Source: Alviniconcha marisindica
Lineage: Eukaryota > Mollusca > Gastropoda > Provannidae
NCBI GenBank assembly: GCA_018857735.1
Contig: JABMCL010002768.1
Location: forward strand, 169,501 to 233,500
Length of the DNA: 64,000 nt
Direction of reading: 5' to 3'
Positions 57,501-58,320 of this stretch are shown piece after piece (position 1 is the first letter of the stretch; every line of letters begins with the position of its first letter). The position numbers were made by a program, and so were the translations under genes. The notes under the pieces are model-generated. The model was not told the DNA's origin, ran no database searches, and worked only from the letters and a program-made list of their open reading frames with translations.

Positions 57501-57940
57501 GCTGTGAGAGACATAGGTCTAACTTGTAAATCTACCTGTAGAACTTGCTGTGAGAGACATAGGTCTAACTTGTAAACCTACCTGTAGAACTTGCTGTGAG
57601 AGACATAGGTCTAACTTGTAAATCTACCTGTAGAACTTGCTGTGAGAGACATAGGTCTAACTTGTAAATCTACCTGTAGAACTTGCTGTGAGAGACATAG
57701 GTCTAACTTGTAAATCTACCTGTAGAACTTGCTGTGAGAGACATAGGTCTAACTTGTAAATCTACCTGTAGAACTTGCTGTGAGAGATGTATGTGTCCAG
57801 TGTCTGTGAGACAGGACTGCGGTAGTACTTGTGCACGGCAGGATCATCTACATCCTTCAGCTGCTGGGCCAGGGTCTCTGCCTTCTGCAGGAAGGGCCGG
57901 TGCAGCTCCCAGTCCATGCCTAGACACTTGAGCAACACAT
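15431..57940 (-). CDS. BTBD16: BTBD16-like BTB/POZ gene, 13 exons, 5' end missing
   Basis: Thirteen minus-strand exons (57,766-57,940; 55,003-55,169; 51,085-51,199; 42,456-42,525; 41,992-42,054; 40,701-40,768; 38,062-38,181; 35,837-35,928; 32,068-32,150; 28,187-28,264; 24,940-25,044; 19,184-19,372; 15,431-15,499) all have GT-AG introns, and their phases fit at all 12 joins. They give about 464 codons to TAA with no internal stop. The first two-thirds hold the BTB fold (DVLL start, LGNLYHDD, VLAAA) and a BACK-like helical region (CERWLELNLIP, PLFQSLRLHGVT). The rest matches the conserved C-terminal half of vertebrate BTBD16, as I remember it, block for block. BTB domains dimerise and often bind partners such as Cullin-3, but no specific function is established here. 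The family is about 500 residues, so roughly 40 N-terminal residues are missing. Germ-cell-less-like BTB proteins are the nearest alternative and fit less well. Confidence 0.88.
15500..16735 (-). repeat. Acceptor-derived minisatellite before exon 13 (39- and 38-bp units)
   Basis: About 22 units of 39 bp (15,500-16,370) and about 9 units of 38 bp (16,377-16,735). On the minus strand each 39-bp unit reads GTGTTGGTGTGTGTTGCAGG, containing the pyrimidine/GT tract and TTGCAG|G of the exon 13 acceptor. Because 39 is a multiple of three, frames of 224-279 codons run through it on both strands. They are not proteins. Confidence 0.92.
16963..17026. repeat. (TG)n microsatellite
   Basis: About 64 bp of TG repeats directly abutting the 3' end of the minus-strand LINE fragment at 17,030. 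Confidence 0.95.
17030..17490 (-). mobile_element. Rex1-like LINE C-terminal fragment with internal minisatellite
   Basis: Read on the minus strand: SSNICEEILQMFHTATVDS, then LTFGKTCWGGN, KKADGVVGE and YYQLVTSKLRTVLADN. This is the post-RT region of Rex1/Babar-type LINEs (the 'FY...ES.LT...WGN...R..L' block). The segment encoding GGNASREDKNR is tandemly repeated about six times (17,172-17,385, unit ~35-39 bp). The copies shift frame between themselves, but the total keeps the outer frame open, so one 128-codon frame spans the insert. It ends at the adjacent (TG)n. Family placement is from memory. Confidence 0.75.
17491..18240. other. Intronic sequence without recognised exon
   Basis: Lies in the intron between exons 12 and 13. 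Contains a C homopolymer (17,571-17,592). An 89-codon plus-strand frame (17,691-17,960) has no recognised domain. Confidence 0.5.
18241..18590. repeat. ~37-bp then ~29-bp minisatellite
   Basis: About five copies with GGCCGACATCTACAGGCACA / CCAAAACAACAGT, then about five shorter copies with ACATGCACACATGCCAAAAC. Confidence 0.93.
18591..18929. repeat. CA-rich degenerate repeat
   Basis: Two (CA)n tracts (18,593-18,617 and 18,674-18,712) and degenerate copies of AACACACA..CTG..AACTGGACTAC, related to the 16.4-16.7 kb units of the same intron. Confidence 0.75.
18930..19183 (-). repeat. Duplicated exon 12 end with second 5' splice site
   Basis: Immediately downstream of exon 12 on the minus strand is a second copy of its last ~55 nt (ACTGGCATCCTC, CACAAGTTTGGTCTGGGACA), ending TCTCAG|GTAGACAG at 19,115. 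Two or three more decayed copies (CACCCACAAGTCTGGT, TTGCAGTCAGGCAGG) extend to about 18,930. Confidence 0.8.
19184..19372 (-). CDS. BTBD16: BTBD16-like exon 12
   Basis: 189 nt, phase 0 to phase 0, 63 codons. It starts RLKPGDPILSF after the acceptor TTTTCCCCCCGACAG and ends QKTCRSQ before GTAGGACA. Key blocks are SMRSDREVRYSLTVQ and TTGILTHKFGLGQKTC, aligning with the RADRLVRYEIRA ... QRFGFAKPTCK region of vertebrate BTBD16. The end of this exon and its donor are duplicated downstream (19,115), so a second donor could be used. Confidence 0.88.
19500..20420. repeat. 32-bp minisatellite in intron 11
   Basis: About 25 copies with CAACCAACAACTGTTAATCT and AACACACAAGAG, decaying after 19,930. No resemblance to a flanking splice site was seen. 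Confidence 0.93.
20655..21046 (-). mobile_element. tRNA-derived SINE with internal 15-bp expansion
   Basis: On the minus strand the head (21,046 to about 20,960) reads GGGGAGTAACTCAGTTGGTG (A box) and GTGGGTTCAAGTCCCAGG (B box), a tRNA-like arrangement. The body continues with GGGATTTTTCCCACAGGC and ends near TACCCAGGTAAGGTG. At 20,726-20,798 a 15-bp block (TATGCTACCCATTCC on the plus strand) is repeated five times. The body matches the opposite-strand copy at 47,585-47,850. Confidence 0.72.
21047..21339. other. Intron spacer
   Basis: No gene or strong repeat seen. Confidence 0.5.
21340..21880. repeat. Degenerate tandem repeat around GTGCTGAAAAGTGC
   Basis: Four longer units (~90 bp: CATGCTGAAAAGTGTGTTAC, CTTCCCTTAGTTAGAG, CCTACCCCTCAAG) followed by shorter ones based on TTGTGCTGCAAAGTGC. 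Confidence 0.85.
22440..23065 (+). mobile_element. CR1/L2-like LINE, 3' end
   Basis: AAGPVT (near 22,462), a ~21-bp insertion, then YSLPATLRNVPTLSQFKSQL and KTLLFAQAFL with a TAG at about 22,588. This is the standard C-terminal tail with the WN codons mutated. The 3' UTR holds a G run (22,664-22,677), a (TG)n tract (22,839-22,893) and ends AGCGCTTTATAGG then (ATT)n near 23,040-23,062. Confidence 0.72.
23110..23425. repeat. 32-bp minisatellite
   Basis: Nine copies with AACACAAGAACAGTGACCAG and CTTTGTTGCTCT. Confidence 0.95.
23426..24254. other. Intron spacer; repeat-family left part from ~24,000
   Basis: No exon recognised. From about 24,005 (GTGGAGAGAGGATTAAGAAA ... GGCTAAGCATGC) the sequence resembles 49,985-50,090. 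Confidence 0.5.
24255..24690. repeat. 60-bp minisatellite inside a dispersed repeat
   Basis: About 6.5 units of exactly 60 bp with TTTGATAACACAGGGTCTCA and GCAGAGGGGATCTACACTTC. An unexpanded relative of the unit and its 3' flank (CTGTGTCTGCAGGGC) is at 50,125-50,190. The 20-codon unit keeps a 108-codon frame open. It is not a gene. Confidence 0.9.
24940..25044 (-). CDS. BTBD16: BTBD16-like exon 11
   Basis: 105 nt, phase 0 to phase 0, 35 codons: EPHYHSEVLSLHGFHFELKA ... NTYVFYME. Acceptor GTCTGTGACAG, donor GAG|GTGAGA. It aligns with the EVIALYGFFFEVKG ... SYSFYMQ segment of vertebrate BTBD16, one of the strongest identity blocks. Flanked upstream by the 40-bp array at 25.08-26.40 kb. Confidence 0.9.
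25080..26395. repeat. 40-bp minisatellite, ~32 copies, in intron 10
   Basis: Units with CATCACTGACTGTATTACAG, CCAGTCATCAACACT and variable CTCCCCTC / TTCCCTC / TTCTC spacers. The array starts about 35 bp before the exon 11 acceptor, but I see no clear copy of that acceptor in the unit. Confidence 0.95.
26396..26849. other. Intron spacer
   Basis: AT-rich sequence with no recognised exon or repeat. Confidence 0.5.
26850..27130 (+). mobile_element. Rex1-like LINE reverse-transcriptase core fragment
   Basis: The plus strand carries LTNRCQGLF, then TGSPQGCPSSP (near 26,976-27,006), a frameshift, LLLYMMHTDDCC, and KFADDSAVLSLLQGTQNGH with the catalytic FADD codons at 27,071-27,082. These are RT motifs in the usual order for Rex1/Babar-type LINEs. 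Homology ends near 27,125. It is frameshifted and isolated, hence dead. Confidence 0.8.
27131..27689. other. Intron spacer
   Basis: AT-rich, no exon or repeat recognised. Confidence 0.5.
27690..28186 (-). repeat. Donor-derived minisatellite after exon 10
   Basis: On the minus strand the array repeats TTCATTGTGAATGATGTAAG. Exon 10 itself ends TTCATTGTGGATGAT|GTAAGT. Some 15-20 units of 22-30 bp carry the exon's last ~14 nt and a consensus GTAAGTG donor. Units nearest the exon are most diverged (GTGTCAATGTTCAGTG inserted). Confidence 0.88.
28187..28264 (-). CDS. BTBD16: BTBD16-like exon 10
   Basis: 78 nt, phase 0 to phase 0, 26 codons: LQGGGDMTSVRDF then CAVRQGFIVDD. I chose the acceptor TGTGTAG|CTACAAGG rather than the later CTACAAG because it gives HYHALQGGGDM, colinear with HYHSLESGGDM of vertebrate BTBD16. 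Donor GAT|GTAAGT. A (CA)n tract at 28,266-28,325 forms the pyrimidine-rich tract on the minus strand. Confidence 0.87.
28370..29998 (-). repeat. Donor-derived minisatellite of exon 9, distal half
   Basis: Same family as 30,374-32,067. Here most units read, on the minus strand, CATTACCATGTGGTCAGTAG, so the donor copy is GTCAGT. About 50 units of 24-32 bp. It is separated from the proximal half by an inserted hairpin and LINE tail (30,001-30,373). Confidence 0.88.
30001..30123. repeat. Inverted repeat (hairpin), 42-bp arms
   Basis: The arms at 30,001-30,042 and 30,082-30,123 are reverse complements at about 38 of 42 positions (CAGACACAAGCAAAATATTT against AAATATTTTGCATGTGTCTG). A second, outer/inner pair (TTTGTGCATG / CATGCACAAA) could add an arm. 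It sits inside the exon 9 donor array next to the LINE tail. Confidence 0.75.
30130..30373 (+). mobile_element. LINE 3' UTR copy inserted in the exon 9 donor array
   Basis: Closely matches 44,275-44,500 over its whole length (AACTCTGTATATATTTCTAC, GGTGGGTGGGTAGG, TTTGGTAGTTTTAGCTTG, TATGCACTGTGTG, TTTTTATGCACCAT). Only the 3' UTR is present. Confidence 0.8.
30374..32067 (-). repeat. Donor-derived minisatellite after exon 9, proximal half
   Basis: Exon 9 ends CAGCATTACCATGCG|GTTAGTAG on the minus strand. Array units read CATCATTACCATGCGGTTAG near the exon and CATTACCATGTGGTAAGTAG further away, with spacer ACTGTCATCATT. Over 50 units therefore carry an exon end plus a GTTAGT or GTAAGT donor. 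A 27-bp LINE-tail relic interrupts it near 31,872-31,900. Confidence 0.88.
31872..31900. mobile_element. I-like LINE 3' tail relic inside the array
   Basis: GGTGTTTTACACTCAGTCAA then CCATTAC matches the end of the minus-strand LINE at 44,632-44,660 with one mismatch. Nothing else of the element is present. Confidence 0.55.
32068..32150 (-). CDS. BTBD16: BTBD16-like exon 9
   Basis: 83 nt: two bases complete an ACC codon begun in exon 8, then 27 codons including DLQVMNILPQAWLITLLSQH and YHA. Acceptor TTCATTTAG, donor GCG|GTTAGT. Aligns with the INVFPEAWL ... NHYHSL region of vertebrate BTBD16. Confidence 0.88.
32151..32989. other. Intron spacer, possible decayed SINE at ~32,500
   Basis: No exon recognised. 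GGGGGCTGGGATAGCTCATG at 32,501 resembles a tRNA A-box region, and AGCGCTCTATAATAAA near 32,813 resembles a SINE/LINE end. A 142-codon plus-strand frame (32,499-32,927) covers this and has no domain. The SINE reading is weak. Confidence 0.3.
32990..35836 (-). repeat. Donor-derived minisatellite after exon 8 (2.8 kb)
   Basis: Exon 8 ends GGGGTCACAGACA|GTGAGTACAG on the minus strand. Units nearest the exon read CATCACAGACAGTGAGTACA then GTTACTGCACCCCTAAGA (~38 bp, or ~24 bp when shortened). Farther units (32,990-34,880) read ACACAACAGACAGTGAGTAC then AGTTACAGCACCCCTGTG. Roughly 75 units keep the GTGAGT donor in most copies. Confidence 0.9.
35837..35928 (-). CDS. BTBD16: BTBD16-like exon 8
   Basis: 92 nt: C completes AGC, then 30 codons: LPKMTSFLETDEGRIYLPLF and QSLRLHGVTD, ending with one base. 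Acceptor CATTTTATGTTGGCAG|CC. An apparent upstream acceptor (TTCACAG|AATGAAC) was rejected because the chosen one gives FFNSLPK, matching FFNSFPK of vertebrate BTBD16. Donor ACA|GTGAGT. Confidence 0.9.
35960..37165 (-). repeat. 50-bp minisatellite before exon 8
   Basis: About 24 units with AACTAGCAAACAGATTGTGT and GCAGTCTGTGAACAGTGTAA (plus strand). On the minus strand each carries TTACACTGTTCACAG, which also lies just upstream of exon 8 (35,962-35,976) and looks like an acceptor, but the true acceptor is ~40 bp closer to the exon. Confidence 0.92.
37270..38061 (-). repeat. Donor-derived 46-bp minisatellite after exon 7
   Basis: Exon 7 ends TTCTTCAACAG|GTTTGTACC. Twelve 46-bp units (37,492-38,060) read CTCACAGGTTTGTACCATTT on the minus strand. 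Looser units (37,270-37,490) read TTTCAACAGGTTTGTACCAT, closer to the exon end itself. Confidence 0.9.
38062..38181 (-). CDS. BTBD16: BTBD16-like exon 7
   Basis: 120 nt: A completes AGA (Arg), then 39 codons: LFVYSEYSVFRTLAYWLFLQ ... VLSFFN, ending with AG. Acceptor ATGTTTTGTTGCAG, donor AG|GTTTGT. Aligns with NRLFTWSEYALLKTVLYWLY of vertebrate BTBD16. A plus-strand LINE begins within about 30 bp of the acceptor. Confidence 0.9.
38205..39660 (+). mobile_element. CR1/L2-like LINE, internally deleted
   Basis: The frame at 38,210-38,476 matches the linker between endonuclease and RT (KIHASTTSKQFFNITNILPG ... FLTSLLAK). From 38,803 the C-terminal tail follows directly (QNNAAQL, HITPLF, SPKYISDFELSTPSRQLSSS, SYQDPSTWNQLPLTIRH). 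The catalytic RT core between them is missing. The 3' UTR has a 110-bp (TG)n at 39,383-39,491 and ends TGCACTTAGGGCTCTAATGG ... GGGCACTCTAAATTATTATA. Confidence 0.8.
39661..40231. other. Intron spacer with possible tRNA-derived SINE
   Basis: At 39,963-40,020, TGGAACAGTGCCGGACTTGC and GTTTGAGTCCTGGCAG resemble decayed A- and B-box regions of a tRNA-derived SINE. No exon seen. Confidence 0.35.
40232..40700 (-). repeat. Donor-derived 31-bp minisatellite after exon 6
   Basis: Exon 6 ends AAATCCAGCAG|GTAGGAG. About 15 units read GGCAATCCAGCAGGTAGGAG on the minus strand, with spacer TAGTGTTACAT. Each unit has the last ~9 exon bases and an intact donor. Confidence 0.93.
40701..40768 (-). CDS. BTBD16: BTBD16-like exon 6
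   Basis: 68 nt: 22 codons (LSLQIQLREMSMELLQKILK, SS) plus AG. Acceptor TGTCCCTGTTGCAG|TTGTCA. A later AG (CACTGCAG|ATCC) was rejected because the longer exon reproduces the exact spacing of ALSHQIQLRHLPQELL in vertebrate BTBD16. Arrays abut the exon at both ends and both copy its junctions. Confidence 0.87.
40769..41560 (-). repeat. Acceptor-derived 30-bp minisatellite before exon 6
   Basis: About 26 units of exactly 30 bp. On the minus strand each reads TGTCCCTGTTGCAGTTGTCA then CTGTGATGAA: pyrimidine tract, CAG and the first ~9 bases of exon 6. Unit length is ten codons, so frames of 266-271 codons are open on both strands. They are not proteins. Confidence 0.95.
41561..41991. other. Intron 5 remainder with G homopolymer
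   Basis: No repeat array. A run of about 26 G lies at 41,897-41,922. Confidence 0.6.
41992..42054 (-). CDS. BTBD16: BTBD16-like exon 5
   Basis: 63 nt, phase 0 to phase 0, 21 codons: YHQEHVVLACERWLELNLIP and Q. Acceptor AATTCCTGTTTCAG, donor CAG|GTTAGT. CERWLELNLIP is identical to my memory of vertebrate BTBD16. It is one of the few exons without a junction-derived array. Confidence 0.92.
42210..42455 (-). repeat. Decayed donor-derived repeat after exon 4
   Basis: Exon 4 ends GCTGCCAAG|GTATTCCTCTTACAG. About seven 30-35-bp units read ACTGCCAGATTATTCCTCTC with ACACTCAC spacers on the minus strand, i.e. the same junction with AAGGT changed to AGATT or AAATT. The donor GT is lost in the copies. 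Confidence 0.7.
42456..42525 (-). CDS. BTBD16: BTBD16-like exon 4
   Basis: 70 nt: G completes GGG, then 23 codons: CGNIMLKSINYSTVCRYHLA and AAK. Acceptor GTCTGTGTGCACAG, donor AAG|GTATTC. Aligns with KGCVTVMIRNISFKTVIDFYLAGCK of the vertebrate protein (start of the BACK-like region). Confidence 0.9.
42790..44505 (+). mobile_element. CR1/L2-like LINE, 5' end fused to 3' end
   Basis: The first part holds a frame (43,018-43,323) ending RITNLGIFSWPKTKRGTRAR, the typical start of a lophotrochozoan CR1-type ORF2. It then jumps straight to FFADNSRLY (43,337-43,363), a decayed YADD catalytic motif. A frameshift later comes KIWMTKNKLKLNEQKTE, KTLGVTLDAELS, AVQNATARTI, LRQLHWLPI. Endonuclease and most of RT are deleted at about 43,315. 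A (TG)n tract (44,200-44,251) lies in the 3' UTR. The UTR matches 30,130-30,373. Confidence 0.8.
44630..45400 (-). mobile_element. I-like LINE 3' end with RNase H fragment
   Basis: On the minus strand: EIVFIWVPGHLGIRGNLEAD (RNase H motif, near 45,235-45,295), two stops, then YRLTLDKQKRR, HHPFLLLKGEEASVCIRC and SVEHILITC, the usual C-terminus of I/Nimb-type LINEs, ending at 44,887. The 3' UTR ends TGTAATGGTTGACTGGGTGT at about 44,640-44,665. In-frame stops show it is dead. Confidence 0.8.
45415..46218 (+). mobile_element. Rex1-like LINE endonuclease-to-linker fragment
   Basis: One frame from about 45,455 reads YITCLTYKDKTINLCYGNLP, then SRSDHNMVHLVPAYR (catalytic SDH at 45,562-45,570), DWGIFHTG, YPNNKPWVTTQLKDLL, KLAEDLNTFYT, DNTDFHMEQ. 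It is broken by TGA at 45,790 and 46,105. This is the endonuclease C-terminus plus linker of a Rex1/Babar-like LINE. It ends abruptly at 46,218, where the minus-strand ORF1 fragment begins. Confidence 0.82.
46214..47340 (-). mobile_element. I-like LINE 5' UTR and ORF1 (gag-like) with zinc knuckles
   Basis: ORF1 starts at 46,995 (MAPKNKNKRLQDND). It contains an RRM-like stretch (FAIARTLKSIKQLRDGSFLV-type, SIHKSLNSSRGVICCYELSG, TNPLFLTFNMPEMPMEI). After a one-base frameshift near 46,440 come zinc knuckles: CFTCNKFGH...C, KCRCGKDKH, CNGPH...CP. It ends EKEIQRVCIEKC at about 46,219. The 5' UTR runs to about 47,340. ORF2 is absent. The same family's 3' end lies at 44,630-45,400 in the same orientation. 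Confidence 0.8.
47341..47584. other. Intron spacer
   Basis: No exon recognised. A short poly-T/A tract lies near 47,470. Confidence 0.5.
47585..47850 (+). mobile_element. tRNA-derived SINE, same family as 20.66-21.05 kb
   Basis: Begins with A-box-like TTGGATAGCTCAGTATGTG. The body (CAAATCCCAAACAACAGG, GGACCACAAAAATACTGCAC, GGGTAGCACTGCTC, GCTGTTGTCTTACCCAGGTA) matches the minus-strand copy at 20,655-20,930. This copy has a single TATCAATGGGTAGC block where the other has five repeats. Confidence 0.65.
48100..49560 (-). pseudogene. Frameshifted multi-copy-type protein gene, unrecognised
   Basis: Minus-strand pieces in shifting frames: NDCRILKQNNPSEGSDVSSS and SDRC.F; then KRLESQGNNMLKTFVKYMTK, KVQDTDSAAQEAHYHATCQR; then DRMTDTRKPSKTLKPLKSKL; and at 48,640-48,780 YWTDCFFMPQKEDDYQEYPE, LENLDGFRFEAYI. 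The A..YH..C..DY pattern is like zinc-binding N-termini of uncharacterised, often transposon-linked proteins in marine invertebrates. At least three frameshifts or stops are visible. Whether all pieces belong together is inference. Confidence 0.4.
49985..50215. repeat. Dispersed repeat, unexpanded relative of 24.0-24.7 kb
   Basis: Shares GTGGAGAGGAT, GACTAAGCAT, AACAGAGGGGACC and CTGCGTCCGCAGAGC-type blocks with 24,005-24,695, but without the 60-bp tandem expansion. Confidence 0.5.
50216..51084. other. Intron 3 spacer with simple repeats
   Basis: G run at 50,473-50,487, (CA)-rich stretch 50,863-51,012, (GA)n 51,023-51,080. The GA tract abuts the exon 3 donor side. No exon seen. Confidence 0.6.
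51085..51199 (-). CDS. BTBD16: BTBD16-like exon 3 (BTB domain end)
   Basis: 115 nt: CC completes GCC (Ala), then 37 codons: MAIALGNLYHDDLDVDQSDV, AGVLAAADVLGFKQLME, ending with GG. Acceptor GCACCGCTCTGTAG, donor GG|GTAGGT. Aligns with LATALGNLYHNEIEVEIGDV of vertebrate BTBD16. This is the BTB A5-helix region. Confidence 0.92.
51300..52800. repeat. ~35-bp minisatellite in intron 2
   Basis: About 40 units with TACATGGCAGATGAAGGTTA and AAATGACAGG, variable GGGA / TATA inserts. A related unit (GGCAGCTGAGGTTAAAGTGA) fills 53,216-54,240. I see no copy of the exon 3 acceptor in it. Confidence 0.93.
53035..53215. repeat. Fragment of TGACCTTGA-type dispersed repeat
   Basis: Contains CACTGTGACCTTGAAGACAG, CACAAAATGTTGAGC, GACAAAGCCGGACAGACAGA and GACATGGTGATTCCTG, blocks also found at 62,985-63,155 and partly in the transposon copy at 59.5-60.1 kb. 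Confidence 0.65.
53216..54240. repeat. ~33-36-bp higher-order minisatellite
   Basis: Alternating units CAGGGCAGCTGAGGTTAAAG, TGACAGGGGGTAAGGACAGT and GCTGATGTTAAAGTGACAGG with a ~70-bp higher-order period between 53,220 and 53,940. Confidence 0.93.
54424..54705 (-). mobile_element. CR1/L2-like LINE 3' end
   Basis: On the minus strand NLPQTLRHSDSAFSFKATLK then THLFNNYF and TAA near 54,612, the standard ORF2 C-terminus. The 3' UTR contains the (CA/TG)n tract at 54,509-54,582 and ends GTGCTCTAGAAAATCC and (TTA)n at 54,424-54,445. Confidence 0.78.
55003..55169 (-). CDS. BTBD16: BTBD16-like exon 2
   Basis: 167 nt: T completes AGT, then 55 codons and one base: NEYQESGKCLAPPKGGEGEE (an acidic, low-conservation insert), then ALDHPAHISEKRVGSRSILC and LEITDPLVTKR. 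Acceptor GTTCTGTCCAG, donor CGAG|GTCAGG. The second half aligns with VIHLQVSDQLVSRKALATAL of vertebrate BTBD16. The insert lengthens the BTB domain relative to vertebrates. Confidence 0.85.
55155..55310 (-). repeat. Duplicated exon 2 acceptor
   Basis: The acceptor plus first exon bases (GTTCTGTCCAGTAATGAGTA) is repeated about 100 bp upstream as GTTCTGTGTCACTAATGAGT with the surrounding CAACAGACTG(C/G)CAT also copied. In the upstream copy the AG is changed to AC, so it is not a usable acceptor. Confidence 0.8.
55311..55884. other. Intron 1 spacer
   Basis: No exon or array recognised. Confidence 0.5.
55885..56310. repeat. ~45-50-bp minisatellite
   Basis: About nine units with AGTCACCAGTGAAAACAGCA, GCAGCCTATGAAGAACTGGA and one or two CTAGA blocks. 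Confidence 0.93.
56311..56779. other. Intron 1 spacer
   Basis: Nothing recognised. Confidence 0.5.
56780..57765 (-). repeat. Donor-derived 47-bp minisatellite after exon 1 of the model
   Basis: About 21 units. On the minus strand each carries CTCTCACAGCAAGTTCTACA then GGTAGGTTTACAAGTT. The exon itself ends CTCTCACAGCAAGTTCTACAG|GTAGATTT. So the last ~22 coding bases and the donor are repeated for 1 kb. AG|GT is intact in nearly all copies, including the one reading TTTAGGTTTAC near 57,347, which lost only part of the spacer. Confidence 0.95.
57766..57940 (-). CDS. BTBD16: BTBD16-like first exon found (BTB start)
   Basis: 175 nt: AT completes a codon (GAT expected), then 57 codons and AG. 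VLLKCLGMDWELHRPFLQKA is the BTB opening (D-V...W.LHR..L), followed by ETLAQQLKDVDDPAVHKYYR and SPVSQTLDTYISHSKFY. Acceptor GGGCTGTTACAG, donor AG|GTAGAT. The intron's first codon in frame is TAG, so failure to splice would terminate translation. Both junctions are copied into flanking arrays. The expected preceding SD-containing exon was not found. Confidence 0.9.
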
Positions 57941-58200
57941 CTGTAACAGCCCACCACACAGCAATGTAAATGCAGCAACACGTCTGTAACAGCCCACCAC
58001 ACAGCAATGCAAATGCAGCAACATGTCTGTAACAGCCCACCACACAGCAATGCAAATGCAGCAACATGTCTGTAACAGCCCACCACACAGCAATGCAAAT
58101 GCAGCAACATGTCTGTAACAGCCCACCACACAGCAATGCAAATGCTGCAACATGTCTGTAACAGCCCACCACACAACATCACACAGCAAGGCAAATGCAG
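57941..58200 (-). repeat. Acceptor-derived 43-bp minisatellite
   Basis: Six units. On the minus strand each reads GGTGGGCTGTTACAGACATG then TTGCTGCATTTGCA, versus the real junction GGGCTGTTACAG|ATGTGTTGCTC. Pyrimidine tract, AG and the first exon bases are duplicated. Confidence 0.92.
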
Positions 58201-58236
58201 CTACATGTTTGTGAAGTGACTGGTTTTGTGGATTGA

Positions 58237-58242
<6 letters not shown>

Positions 58243-58318
<76 letters not shown>

Positions 58319-58320
58319 TA
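58243..58320. repeat. (TA)n tract flanking the transposon
   Basis: About 75 bp of TA repeats immediately before the left terminal repeat. A shorter TA run follows the right end at 60,787. Confidence 0.95.
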
